A DNA stretch of 64,000 nucleotides from assembly GCF_947258525.1 (NCBI RefSeq), contig NZ_CAMYIP010000079.1, positions 19,447-83,446 on the forward strand, written 5' to 3'. Shown here piece by piece: positions 51,032 to 61,527 of the stretch. Positions within the stretch are counted from its first letter, which is position 1. Each line of letters starts with the position of its first letter. The position numbers and the translations under genes were made by a program. A model generated the notes under the pieces. That model searched no databases. It was not told the origin of the DNA and saw only the letters and a program-made list of their open reading frames with translations. Source of the DNA: an uncultured Eudoraea sp. (lineage in GTDB: Bacteria; Bacteroidota; Bacteroidia; Flavobacteriales; Flavobacteriaceae).

Positions 51032-53203
51032 CTACTTTTTGGTTTCGACCAATTCTAATTGATCCACACTCACATTAGTTGTAAACATCCCGTAATTGAC
51101 TACCGCTTTATTTTTCTCAAGTTTATCTATACTTCCAACCGCACGGCCATCATGCATCCTTACCCGGTCGCCAATTTTAAATACGGGTCTTGGTTTATTC
51201 TTTTCCTTTAATTTGGCTTTCCTGCTATCAGTTTTCTTTTTCTCCCGGATCACTTTTACTTTTTTCTGAACTTCCTGTGCAGTTTCGAGCTTCTTTTGCC
51301 TTTCTACCTTGGCCTGAGTGACGGATTTCTTTTTTCGCTTACTATTTTCAGTCTCCACAATTCGCAAAAGCTCTGAGACCAAAACACGCTTTTTGTTATC
51401 TAAAAAATATTTTTCTGCTGCTGTGTTTATTTTATTACCCAAATGTATCATTCGCTGGTCATGATCATACAGCTCCTGATAATTTTCTAATTTAGACTTA
51501 ATCTTCGCATTTAGTTTTTCCAACCTTATTGATTCATCACGCGCTTTGGATTCTTCTTCTTTTAGCCTGGATCCGGTCTGAGCCATTTTGTTACGTTCCT
51601 TTTGCATTTTGGCAATAGTGGCATCAAATCGTAATTTACCGCGTTCAACCTTCTTCTTAGCCTTATTGATCAAATTATACGGGATTCCATTTTTCTGCGC
51701 TACTTCAAATGTAAAAGAACTGCCTGGCTGCCCTAACTCTAATTGAAAGGTAGGTTCCAGAGTTTTAGAATTGAAAAGCATATTTGCATTAGTGGTATGC
51801 GGTAACTCATCAGCCAATGCCTTTAGGTTAGCATAATGTGTGGTAATAACGCCAAATGCACCACGTTCATAAAAAACTTCTAAAAATGCCTCTGCAAGGG
51901 CACCCCCTAATTCAGGATCACTTCCGGTCCCAAATTCATCAATAAGAAATAAAGTATTCTTATTGCACTTCCTAAGAAACCGATTCATGTTCTTAAGTCT
52001 GTAACTATAAGTACTCAGATGATTTTCAATAGATTGATTATCTCCTATATCCGTAAGTATATTTTTAAACAAGCATACAGAACTTCGTTCGTGAACTGGA
52101 ATCAAAAGACCGCTTTGTAGCATAACCTGAAGTAATCCAATGGTTTTTAGCGTAATGCTTTTTCCTCCTGCATTCGGACCTGAAATTACGATTATCCTGT
52201 TTTCCGGATGTAGCTCAATAGTCTGTGGCCATGTCTTTTCACCGCTTTTTTTGTTAGTTAGAAAAAGCAATGGATGGAAAGCATCTCGCAAATAAAGCCT
52301 GCTAGAATTATTTATTTCAGGCAATAGTGCATTCATATCTCTTGCATATTTTGCCTTGGCAGCAGTAATATCGATCTGTGTTAGAAAACCTTGGTACTCC
52401 CGGAGGAGAGATTCGTAAGGTCTTATTAAATCTGTTAATTGATTAAGAATCCTTTGAACTTCCTCTTTTTCATCAAATTCCAGGTTATTGAGTTCCCTGC
52501 TGTACTTTAATGACGCTTCTGGTTCTATATAAACAATACTACCCGTTTTGGAGGTTCCCATTACAGTTCCCTTTACTTTACGCCTGTACATTGCTTTAAC
52601 GGCCAATACCCTGCGATTTTCTACAACAGACTCTCGTATTTCATCTAAATATTCAGCAGACTGACTGGCATTAAGTGCAGTGGCAAAACTTTGATTGATC
52701 TTACCTTTAACCTGGTTTATTTGCCTGCGTATTATTTTTAATGCTTCCGAAGCATTGTCTTTGACCTCACCAAAGCGATCGATAACCAATCCAATATTAG
52801 TAGTTATCTCGGTATTGGATTCTATTTGTTCGATGCAAGAAAATAATAAGGGATAATATTCCTTAAATTTTTTAAAGAACTTTTTGTGTGTATTTACCAG
52901 AGTACAGATATGCGCAATCCGCCGGAAACCTGAAATTTCCAGGGTTGTATTTTCTATTTTGAGCAGCTTTAGCTCATTGTTTATTGTATCAAATCCGTGA
53001 TTGGGGATCTTATTATCATTGCTAAAAGAAGCCAGATATTCAGATGTTTGGCCCAGGATTTCTAAGAGCTCTTTCTTTTCTGATATTGGCTGTATAGATA
53101 AAGCATCCATTTTTCCCAATTCAGTACTACAGCGGTCAGACAATTGTTGTAATACCAGCGGGAATTCTAAATCTTGTAAAGTCTTTTTATCTATTATTTG
53201 CAT
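51032..53203 (-). CDS. MutS2-type protein without an obvious Smr domain
   Basis: ISGPNAGGKSITLKTIGLLQVM, LIDEFGTGSDPELGGALAEAFLE; start at MQIIDKKTL more likely than the 53284 ORF start. Confidence 0.9.
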   Translation of the reverse strand: MQIIDKKTLQDLEFPLVLQQLSDRCSTELGKMDALSIQPISEKKELLEILGQTSEYLASFSNDNKIPNHGFDTINNELKLLKIENTTLEISGFRRIAHICTLVNTHKKFFKKFKEYYPLLFSCIEQIESNTEITTNIGLVIDRFGEVKDNASEALKIIRRQINQVKGKINQSFATALNASQSAEYLDEIRESVVENRRVLAVKAMYRRKVKGTVMGTSKTGSIVYIEPEASLKYSRELNNLEFDEKEEVQRILNQLTDLIRPYESLLREYQGFLTQIDITAAKAKYARDMNALLPEINNSSRLYLRDAFHPLLFLTNKKSGEKTWPQTIELHPENRIIVISGPNAGGKSITLKTIGLLQVMLQSGLLIPVHERSSVCLFKNILTDIGDNQSIENHLSTYSYRLKNMNRFLRKCNKNTLFLIDEFGTGSDPELGGALAEAFLEVFYERGAFGVITTHYANLKALADELPHTTNANMLFNSKTLEPTFQLELGQPGSSFTFEVAQKNGIPYNLINKAKKKVERGKLRFDATIAKMQKERNKMAQTGSRLKEEESKARDESIRLEKLNAKIKSKLENYQELYDHDQRMIHLGNKINTAAEKYFLDNKKRVLVSELLRIVETENSKRKKKSVTQAKVERQKKLETAQEVQKKVKVIREKKKTDSRKAKLKEKNKPRPVFKIGDRVRMHDGRAVGSIDKLEKNKAVVNYGMFTTNVSVDQLELVETKK

Positions 53204-53345
53204 TACCGGGAATTGCAGATGGCAAAGGTATGGAATAGGTGTGATTTTGAAAATTCTATTGTTCAATGAGTAAAATGAGTGCATATTTTACTGTTAAGGG
53301 CAATAATCATACATAATCAACTGTTTTAATAGCTATAGACTAAGT

Positions 53346-54422
53346 ATGCAGTTTTATATGAGAAGATATTACCATAGAATTTGCTTGTTGTTCCTGCTTG
53401 TAATTGTAATTAGTTGCAGTACTACAAGGAATGTTGATATTCTAACTATAGAGCCTGCACCGGTTTCTCTTTCCAATACGATTAAAAGAGTAGGGATAAT
53501 AGGAGGGAAAGTACATTTAAAGGAAGAGAAAGAACAAACCGGACTGCACCAGCTCATTTCAAGAGAAAATCAACAACTTGCCAAAGAAGCAAGGGATGCG
53601 GCAATCAAAGGTTTATATAATGAACTTACTGGTGACAGTCGTTTTGATACCATCATATTGATGGAAGATTTAGTGCAAAATGAGAAAGATCCTGATAATA
53701 ATGGAGACTATTTAAGCTGGGAGGTAGTTGAAGCACTATGCCAAAGACATCAGGTTGATGCTATTTTTTCAATGGCTTATTATGATTCAGACACCAGGGT
53801 ATCTTTAAAGAAGACCACGATGGATCAACTTAATTTATTACGTGTTAAAGAAAAAGTTCCAGCGCACCAGATTACACTTGAAACTTTGATTGAAAACGGT
53901 TGGAGGATTTATGACCCTTCGAATAAGCTCCTAATAGATGAGTTTACTTTTAACAATCAGATTGTTTCTACTGCTAAGGGACTTGATCCTTATGAAGCAC
54001 TGCAGGCAATAGAAGACAGAGCAAAAGATATTGTAGAACAGGGTAAACAAACAGGAAGTTCCTATGGTGCCAGACTGCAGCCCTATGAGCATAGTATAAC
54101 CAGGGAATATTATGTAAAATGCACACCAATATTCGAAGAGGCCGAAGCCTATACACTATCTGGTAATTGGGAATTAGCTGCGGATCTATGGAAAAAAGAA
54201 ACGGAAAATCCAGATCAGAAAATAAGCAGTAAAGCCTGCTATAACCTCGCAGTTTTGAATGAACGAAACAATAATCTAACAGCTGCAATGGAATGGGCAA
54301 TAAGAGCTAATACTAAACACCAGTCAAAATACTTTGCGGCGTATATTGAAGCATTAGAGTACAGACAGCAGCAAAATCAATTGCTTAATTCACAAGAATC
54401 AGAACCTATAACTTCCAAATAG
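53346..54422 (+). CDS. DUF6340-like lipoprotein
   Basis: Lipobox VISCST; TPR-like C-terminus AACYNLAVLNERNNNLTAAMEWA-type pattern. Confidence 0.7.
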   Translation: MQFYMRRYYHRICLLFLLVIVISCSTTRNVDILTIEPAPVSLSNTIKRVGIIGGKVHLKEEKEQTGLHQLISRENQQLAKEARDAAIKGLYNELTGDSRFDTIILMEDLVQNEKDPDNNGDYLSWEVVEALCQRHQVDAIFSMAYYDSDTRVSLKKTTMDQLNLLRVKEKVPAHQITLETLIENGWRIYDPSNKLLIDEFTFNNQIVSTAKGLDPYEALQAIEDRAKDIVEQGKQTGSSYGARLQPYEHSITREYYVKCTPIFEEAEAYTLSGNWELAADLWKKETENPDQKISSKACYNLAVLNERNNNLTAAMEWAIRANTKHQSKYFAAYIEALEYRQQQNQLLNSQESEPITSK

Positions 54423-54511
54423 TTTTCCAGACAGATTAGAACATCGCTATTGATTTGGTAAAGTCGTTATTATTGATTTAATTTTACTACGATTACTAAG
54501 TCCTTTGTTAA

Positions 54512-55177
54512 ATGAACGTTACTATTCATCCGAGCTGGCAGAGTCAGCTCCAATCCGAATTCCAAAAACCCTATTTCGATACTTTGGTACGGTTTGTTAG
54601 AGATGAATATCGTTCAACAACCTGCTATCCTAAAGGGAATAACATTTTTGCTGCCTTTGACCACTCCAATTTCGAGCTCACCAAAGTGGTGATCATTGGT
54701 CAGGACCCTTACCACGGGCCCAATCAGGCTAATGGCCTCTGTTTTTCCGTAAAAGACGGAATTCCGCATCCACCATCTTTAATAAATATATTTAAGGAAA
54801 TAGAGACAGATATTGGGAAACCATACCCTAAAAGCGGTAACCTTGAACACTGGGCAGACCAGGGTGTTTTGTTGCTAAATGCCACTTTAACTGTCAGGGC
54901 GCATAGTGCCGGTAGTCATCAGAATAAGGGCTGGGAAGTTTTTACTGATTCAGTGATACGCAAGCTTTCAGCAGAGAAAAAAGGGTTGGTATTTCTGTTA
55001 TGGGGAGGATATGCAAAAAAGAAGATTAGCTTGATTGATACCTCAAAACACTACATTCTTACTTCCGGACATCCCTCACCCTTAAGCGCCAACAGAGGTC
55101 TTTGGTTTGGGAACAAACACTTCAGTAAGACAAATGAACTCTTGAAGAATATGGGTAAAACGCCTATAAACTGGTGA
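54512..55177 (+). CDS. ung: uracil-DNA glycosylase
   Basis: VVIIGQDPYHGPNQANGLCFSV, LLLNATLTVRAHSAGSH, SGHPSPLSANRG. Confidence 0.97.
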   Translation: MNVTIHPSWQSQLQSEFQKPYFDTLVRFVRDEYRSTTCYPKGNNIFAAFDHSNFELTKVVIIGQDPYHGPNQANGLCFSVKDGIPHPPSLINIFKEIETDIGKPYPKSGNLEHWADQGVLLLNATLTVRAHSAGSHQNKGWEVFTDSVIRKLSAEKKGLVFLLWGGYAKKKISLIDTSKHYILTSGHPSPLSANRGLWFGNKHFSKTNELLKNMGKTPINW

Positions 55178-56015
55178 TTAGCTCGTCAATATCAAGTTTA
55201 TTCTTGATCAATTTTAATTTAAAGAGATAATCCTGAACGATGTTTATTGTTTCCAGACTTATTTGTGATTGACTCCATTCTGTTAGGCCTAACCATTCTC
55301 GTACATCCTCAATCCGCTGTTCATATTTGTTAGAAATTGTCCTGTCAATACTTGGGATACGTTTGAATTCAGTGGTGTAAAGATTAATTACTTCTAAAAT
55401 ATGTTGGAGTATTTCTCTATTCTTATTTAGAAAAGATTCGGTAGCAGCGATAACAAAACACGGCCATGGAGTAGGGCAGTCTGCAAGTCTTCTGAATATA
55501 CCTGAATCAACAATAGGTTTAGTCGTAAAGTGTTCCCACATAAAATAATCTGCTGTCCCCAATTTTAGAGCGTCTATAGCACCATCCAGGGTATTCACTA
55601 TATGGAAATTAAGTGAAGATGTATCCCATCCGTTAGATTGGGCATTCACAAAGGACATAAGGTGGCTGCCACTGCCAAACCTGCTAATTGCCACAGTTGC
55701 ATTTTGTAGATCCGCCATATTTTGGAATTCGCTATCAGCAGCTACATGGATACCCCATTGAAGGGGTGTAGCTATATACTCCTGGACTATTTTTACAGGA
55801 TTTCCTTCAGTAATACTTTTTACAATGCCTTCAGTGAGAATAATAGCCAGGTCTGTCTGCCCTTCTTCTAACATGGCACACATCTTTCCTGTACCTTCCG
55901 GAACATCTGTCCATATCAGGTTAATCCCTCTTGTTTCAAATGCGCCTTCTTCTATAGCCATTAGCCAGGCATAATTAAAATGCTCGGGGACTCCAATAAT
56001 CTTAACAGTTTTCAA
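55164..56015 (-). CDS. ABC substrate-binding-fold protein without signal peptide
   Basis: IGVPEHFNYAWLMAIEEGAFETRGINLIWTDVPEGTGKMCAMLEEGQTDLAIILTEG: NMT1/SsuA-like type 2 PBP fold; begins MKTVKIIGV with no leader. Confidence 0.77.
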   Translation of the reverse strand: MKTVKIIGVPEHFNYAWLMAIEEGAFETRGINLIWTDVPEGTGKMCAMLEEGQTDLAIILTEGIVKSITEGNPVKIVQEYIATPLQWGIHVAADSEFQNMADLQNATVAISRFGSGSHLMSFVNAQSNGWDTSSLNFHIVNTLDGAIDALKLGTADYFMWEHFTTKPIVDSGIFRRLADCPTPWPCFVIAATESFLNKNREILQHILEVINLYTTEFKRIPSIDRTISNKYEQRIEDVREWLGLTEWSQSQISLETINIVQDYLFKLKLIKNKLDIDELITSL

Positions 56016-56884
56016 TATGCCGTGAGTTTTTCAAGCGTATACTTAATAAGAGCATCTATAGTTTTAACCGGATCTTTAGAAAACTGACCTGTACTTCTAT
56101 TTGCTAATATACAGTTCATTGATGCCGCTCTGTGACCCATTAATTTTGAAAGGCCATAAATAGCTGATGTTTCCATTTCCAGATTAGTAATCCTCATTCC
56201 ATTATACTCAAAAGAGCTTAACTTGGAATTCAGGTCATTGTCCTCCAATAGTAATCGCAATCTGCGTCCCTGGGGTCCATAGAAACCAACATTTGTACCT
56301 GTGAAGCCCATAATAACGTTATCTGAGCGTAGTTTTTCAGTTAATTGAAGATCAGACTCCACTACGTAGGGAATAGACTTAAAAACAGACCATTCCGTTT
56401 GATCTATAAAGGCAAGCTGAATTTCTGGGTGTTGAATATGTTCACTTTCGTAGAAATGAAGCACATTATCAAAACCAATGGCATATTCGCTTAATATAAA
56501 GGAATCTGTTTCAATATCTGGCTGTAAACCGCCCGATGTGCCAACACGGACAATGTCCAGACTAGTTTTATTTTCTTTTATTGTTCTGGTCTCGAAATCG
56601 ATATTAACCAATGCATCGAGTTCATTAATTACAATATCAATATTGTCTGCTCCAATGCCTGATGAAACTACAGAAATTCTGGTTCCATTGAGCATTCCTG
56701 TATGAGTAATAAATTCCCTTTTTCCTTTTTTTACTTCTATTGTATCAAAATATTTAGAAACTAATGGAACTCGGTTTTGGTCACCGACAACAATGACGGT
56801 CTCTGCCAGGTCTTGAGGTAATAAATTAAGGTGATATATGCTGTTATCAGCATTAAGAATGAGCTCAGAAGCACTCAGCTGCAT
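56012..56884 (-). CDS. nucleoside phosphorylase (uridine phosphorylase-like)
   Basis: VIVVGDQNRVPLVSKYFD, VSSGIGADNIDIVINEL, VRVGTSGGLQPDI, NLEMETSAIYGLSKLMGH. Confidence 0.9.
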   Translation of the reverse strand: MQLSASELILNADNSIYHLNLLPQDLAETVIVVGDQNRVPLVSKYFDTIEVKKGKREFITHTGMLNGTRISVVSSGIGADNIDIVINELDALVNIDFETRTIKENKTSLDIVRVGTSGGLQPDIETDSFILSEYAIGFDNVLHFYESEHIQHPEIQLAFIDQTEWSVFKSIPYVVESDLQLTEKLRSDNVIMGFTGTNVGFYGPQGRRLRLLLEDNDLNSKLSSFEYNGMRITNLEMETSAIYGLSKLMGHRAASMNCILANRSTGQFSKDPVKTIDALIKYTLEKLTAY

Positions 56885-56885
56885 A

Positions 56886-57818
56886 CTACAGTTTTAGAAT
56901 TCTGTCGGACTCCGTATTATATAAGAAATTATACTTTAATGCGCCTCCCAGATAGTCTTCACTGTCTCTTATTTGAGAATAATAATTGGTTTGTCCATCT
57001 AGTATTTCTTTTCCTTTTGCGGTTAACCGTACGGGATTGAATGAAGAAAAAAGAGGCCGCAGGTTAGAAATTACTCGCTCGTATTGCGTGTCACCAAAAC
57101 CATAAAATCCTTGATTTTCAAGTAGTTTACTAAGTAATTGTTTTTTAGATTTTGGTTTTTGTTGAAGAGAATATTCAAGAACGCGATTCTCCAGCTCGTT
57201 CAAACCATTTTTAATGGTAGGAAACCTTTTTAAGTGAACTTTGATAGCATCAGAGAGATAGTCAAATTGATAATTATCAAAATCCATCAGATTTTCTAAT
57301 CGGATAGGATTATCGCTGCAATACAATTGCCAGACATAATCTGCATATTCTATATCATTCTGGGATAGCTTTGTCTTATTAGCATAAGAATTCAAAATTT
57401 GCTCATCATTTAAATCGCTGAGCCCGTACAAACGATTTGTTTCATCCTCATCCCCACTGCATACTAAATATATTTCAGCATATCTCCTGTGTTTCTTTAG
57501 CCAACTTAACACTGCGAGCATATTTATCTGGCAAAATAAGTCGTATTCAAACCAAAGTATAATCTGATCTTGTTGTTTATGATTACAAAGAGAACGATAT
57601 TCTTTTAAGGTCTTCTCAACAAACCAGGACTTGCTGACCTTGTAATTTTTATGAAGAAAATCAAAACGAGTTTTCCAAAACGATTCACTACCTACATTAG
57701 TTTCCGTTTTTCCCTCACAAAGCATTTCCCGCCAGGTGATTATATCGCCCTTAAGTTTTAGTGATTTTAACTTTTGGGTGAAACTATCCCCGTTGGTGAT
57801 ATGCAATTGGGAACTCAT
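56886..57818 (-). CDS. DUF1835-domain protein
   Basis: LHITNGDSFTQKLK...GDIITWREMLCEGKT; IILWFEYDLFCQINMLAVLSWL. Confidence 0.85.
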   Translation of the reverse strand: MSSQLHITNGDSFTQKLKSLKLKGDIITWREMLCEGKTETNVGSESFWKTRFDFLHKNYKVSKSWFVEKTLKEYRSLCNHKQQDQIILWFEYDLFCQINMLAVLSWLKKHRRYAEIYLVCSGDEDETNRLYGLSDLNDEQILNSYANKTKLSQNDIEYADYVWQLYCSDNPIRLENLMDFDNYQFDYLSDAIKVHLKRFPTIKNGLNELENRVLEYSLQQKPKSKKQLLSKLLENQGFYGFGDTQYERVISNLRPLFSSFNPVRLTAKGKEILDGQTNYYSQIRDSEDYLGGALKYNFLYNTESDRILKL

Positions 57819-57959
57819 TATGATTAGGTAGTTTAGTTTATAACGTTTAAAAGTAACATTTAATCGAAAAAAACAAAAACAAATTAACAGAAAAACCTCT
57901 GAAATTATAGTTAAATTTTTTTAACCGGGTTATTTGAGTATATAAAAACGGGCTCAAAG

Positions 57960-58289
57960 TTAACCTCCCACGCGTTTTGTCCTAAAACCCATTTCCTGAA
58001 GCAAGGTCATTATTTTGTCTCTGTAATCACCCTGAATTATTATTGAATTGTTTTTAAATGTACCACCCACACTTAATTTTTTCTTTAAATCCTGAGCTAA
58101 TTTTTTAAAATCTTTTTCAGCTCCGTTATACCCCTCCAAAATAGTGATCGGTTTACCTTTTCTTTTTTCATATTTACAGATTATCGGCTCTTTCTGAAGC
58201 CACAATTCTGGTTTCTTCTCAGCAACTTTATCTGCCTCTGAGGAAATATGCTCCGGAAATAAATTCTTTAATTGATCTTTTAAATCCAT
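57960..58289 (-). CDS. SUI1/eIF1-family translation factor
   Basis: KRKGKPITILEGYNGAEKDFKKLAQDLKKKLSVGGTFKNNSIIIQGDYRDKIMTLLQEMGF. Confidence 0.92.
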   Translation of the reverse strand: MDLKDQLKNLFPEHISSEADKVAEKKPELWLQKEPIICKYEKRKGKPITILEGYNGAEKDFKKLAQDLKKKLSVGGTFKNNSIIIQGDYRDKIMTLLQEMGFRTKRVGG

Positions 58290-58390
58290 TTTGGGACTTC
58301 TATGATTAAACGTCTAAGACGCAATAAGTTATAAAACCTAAATCCTTGATATATAATAATATAAACATTATTAATTAAAGTAATAAGTAA

Positions 58391-59338
58391 TTATTTAATT
58401 AATCCCAGTTCTATTAGGCGTTCATTTAAAAACTCTCCTGCTGTTATATCATCAAAACGTTTGGGATGCTCTTGATCAATACAATTGTCAAGGCAATTAA
58501 GGGGCATACTGCTTATCGGATGCATAAAAAAGGGAATAGAGTATCTGGAAGTATTCCATAATTCACGGGGCGGATTAACCACCCTATGAACTGTAGATTT
58601 AAGTTTCTCATTAGATAGGCGAGAAAGCATATCCCCGACATTGATCATTAACTGATCCGTCGTGGCGATTGCATCAATCCATTCTCCCTTATGATTTTGA
58701 ACCTGAAGGCCTCTGCCATGTGCTCCCATCAGCAAGGTTATGAGGTTTATATCTCCGTGAGCAGCCGCTCTCACTGCATTTTTAGGTTCATTAACAATTG
58801 GAGGATAGTGAATTGGTCTTAAAATAGAATTACCATTCTTAATATAACCATCAAAGTAAGTTTCAGAAAGATTCAGATGAAGCGCCAGTGCTCTAAGCAC
58901 GTATTTGGCAGTCTTCTCCAGCATCTTATAAGTTTCTTTGCCAACTGTATTGAATTTTGGCAATTCTCTTACGATTACATTTTCCGGGTATTCCTTTTCA
59001 AGTATTGGGTCATCTTCAACATACTGACCAAAATGCCAAAACTCCTTTAAGTCTCCTTCCTTTCTTCCTTTTGCATGCTCTTTGCCAAAGGATGTATAGC
59101 CTCTTTGACCTCCAATACCATCTATTTCATACGAATCCTTCACACTCTGAGGTAATTCGAAGAACTTTTTAACTTCCCCATATAAATCTTTGACCAGTTC
59201 ATCAGAAAGAAAATGACCACTTAGGGCAACAAAGCCAATATTTTCAAAAGCGCTGCCAATTTCTTTCGTAAACTTCTCTTTTCGCTCCGGATTGCCGCTA
59301 GTATAATCTCTTAAGTCTACACTGGGGATATTGCTCAT
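58391..59338 (-). CDS. 2OG-Fe(II) oxygenase, isopenicillin N synthase-like
   Basis: IPSVDLRDYTSG..., AAHGDINLITLLMG (HxD), STVHRVVNPP, RYSIPFF. Confidence 0.92.
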   Translation of the reverse strand: MSNIPSVDLRDYTSGNPERKEKFTKEIGSAFENIGFVALSGHFLSDELVKDLYGEVKKFFELPQSVKDSYEIDGIGGQRGYTSFGKEHAKGRKEGDLKEFWHFGQYVEDDPILEKEYPENVIVRELPKFNTVGKETYKMLEKTAKYVLRALALHLNLSETYFDGYIKNGNSILRPIHYPPIVNEPKNAVRAAAHGDINLITLLMGAHGRGLQVQNHKGEWIDAIATTDQLMINVGDMLSRLSNEKLKSTVHRVVNPPRELWNTSRYSIPFFMHPISSMPLNCLDNCIDQEHPKRFDDITAGEFLNERLIELGLIK

Positions 59339-59469
59339 AGCTAAGGTTTTAATATGCTTTCAAAGTTAATAAATATTAAGTGCAAACATGCATGGATTTC
59401 TACTGTTTTATTGAGGTCAATTTTGTTACATTTATACCCGTATCACAAGCACAAACTATTTGTTGAAAT

Positions 59470-61446
59470 ATGCAATATTCAAGCAAAGGGATAAGTAACG
59501 AAAAGCAACTGGAGCTCTACAGGGCTATGTTAAAGCCAAGAATGATCGAAGAAAAGATGCTAATTCTCTTACGTCAGGGAAAGATATCTAAATGGTTTAG
59601 TGGTATAGGTCAGGAAGCTATTGCAGTAGGTGTTGCCACTGCTTTGAATGAAGATGAATATATTCTTCCAATGCACAGAAACCTAGGAGTTTTTACAACA
59701 CGGGGCATACCTTTATTTCGATTATTTACCCAATGGCAGGGTAAGTCCAGTGGATTTACAAATGGCCGCGATCGAAGTTTTCATTTTGGAACTCAGGAGT
59801 ATAAGATTGTGGGCATGATTTCCCATCTGGGGCCTCAACTGGGTGTGGCAGATGGTATTGCTTTGGCAGATCTTCTAAAGAAAAGACAGAAAGTAACCGC
59901 TGTATTTACAGGTGAAGGTGCTACCAGCGAAGGCGACTTCCATGAAGCGCTCAATGTGGCTGCGGTGTGGGATTTACCCGTACTATTTTGTGTTGAAAAC
60001 AATGGATACGGACTTTCTACACCAATATCCGAGCAGTTTAAATGTGAACATATTGCAGATAAAGGTAAAGGTTATGGAATGGAAGCCCATATCATAAACG
60101 GAAATAATATCCTTGAAGTTTACAGTAAAGTCAATGAATTATGTGAAAGTATCCGAAAAGAGCCAAGACCGGTCTTATTGGAATTCAAAACATTTAGAAT
60201 GCGCGGACATGAAGAGGCTAGTGGCACCAAATATGTTCCTAAAAGACTATTGGAGGAATGGGCGGCGCTGGATCCTTTAGAAAATTATGTTGAGTATTTA
60301 CACGCTCAGGGGATTCTTTCTGAGGAAAAGGAAGTTGAATATAAAAAGGAAATCATTCACGAAATAGATGATAATCTTAAGCTGGCTTTTGCGGAAGGAG
60401 AGGTGCAATTTAGTGAAAGTAAAGAATTAAATGATGTTTATAAAGAGTATAAATATCAAGATGTTAAACCAAATATAGAAGTACATAATATTCGCCTGGT
60501 TGATGCAATTTCGGAAAGTTTAAAACAATCAATGGAAAAGCATGAGGACTTGGTGATATTGGGTCAGGATATTGCCGATTATGGGGGTGTCTTTAAAATA
60601 ACGGAAGGTTTTGTTGAAGCTTTTGGGGCAGAAAGGGTAAGAAATACACCTATATGTGAATCGGCAATTGTATCTGCAGCCATGGGGCTTTCTATCAATG
60701 GAATAAAATCCGTAATGGAAATGCAATTTGGCGATTTTGTCAGTTCAGGTTTTAATCCAATAATCAATTACCTTGCTAAAGTCCACTATCGGTGGAATGA
60801 AAATGCAGATGTGGTAATTAGAATGCCTTGTGGTGCAGGAGTGGGTGCCGGACCGTTTCATTCCCAGACCAATGAAGCGTGGTTCACAAAAACTCCGGGA
60901 CTAAAAGTAGTGTATCCTGCTTTCCCTTATGACGCAAAAGGTCTTTTGGCAACAGCGATTAATGATCCCAACCCGGTAATGTTTTTTGAACATAAAGCGC
61001 TTTATCGCAGTGTTTACCAGGAGGTTCCCACTTCTTATTACACCTTACCATTTGGAAAAGCCAGCCTGTTGAAAGAAGGTGATGAAGTTTCAATAGTCAC
61101 CTACGGTGCTGGTGTTCACTGGGCTCTTGAATGTTTGGAGCAACATCCAGAAATACGAGCAGATCTTTTAGATTTGCGCACACTCCAGCCTTTAGACACT
61201 CAGGCAATTTATGAATCTGTTAAAAAGACAGGGAAATTAATTATTCTACAGGAAGACAGTATGTTTGGAGGGATTGCCAGTGATATATCTGCACTTGTGA
61301 TGGAGGAGTGTTTTGAATTTCTGGATGCTCCGGTGAAACGGGTCGCGAGTATGGAAACTCCGGTTCCATTTGCCAAATCATTGGAAAATAATTATTTACC
61401 CAAAGAAAGGTTTCTGACCTCTTTAATTGAGTTGATGGAATATTAA
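59470..61446 (+). CDS. fused E1 alpha/beta 2-oxoacid dehydrogenase
   Basis: GEGATSEGDFHEALNVAAVWDLPVLFCVENNGYGLSTP; VILGQDIADYGGVFKITEG; VMEMQFGDFVSSGFNPI. Confidence 0.92.
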   Translation: MQYSSKGISNEKQLELYRAMLKPRMIEEKMLILLRQGKISKWFSGIGQEAIAVGVATALNEDEYILPMHRNLGVFTTRGIPLFRLFTQWQGKSSGFTNGRDRSFHFGTQEYKIVGMISHLGPQLGVADGIALADLLKKRQKVTAVFTGEGATSEGDFHEALNVAAVWDLPVLFCVENNGYGLSTPISEQFKCEHIADKGKGYGMEAHIINGNNILEVYSKVNELCESIRKEPRPVLLEFKTFRMRGHEEASGTKYVPKRLLEEWAALDPLENYVEYLHAQGILSEEKEVEYKKEIIHEIDDNLKLAFAEGEVQFSESKELNDVYKEYKYQDVKPNIEVHNIRLVDAISESLKQSMEKHEDLVILGQDIADYGGVFKITEGFVEAFGAERVRNTPICESAIVSAAMGLSINGIKSVMEMQFGDFVSSGFNPIINYLAKVHYRWNENADVVIRMPCGAGVGAGPFHSQTNEAWFTKTPGLKVVYPAFPYDAKGLLATAINDPNPVMFFEHKALYRSVYQEVPTSYYTLPFGKASLLKEGDEVSIVTYGAGVHWALECLEQHPEIRADLLDLRTLQPLDTQAIYESVKKTGKLIILQEDSMFGGIASDISALVMEECFEFLDAPVKRVASMETPVPFAKSLENNYLPKERFLTSLIELMEY

Positions 61447-61527
61447 AAATATACCCCTGATTTAAAGAACCTGAATCAATAAAATTTTTACTTTAGTTAC
61501 TTCTAAAATAATTACAAATAATCTTTT

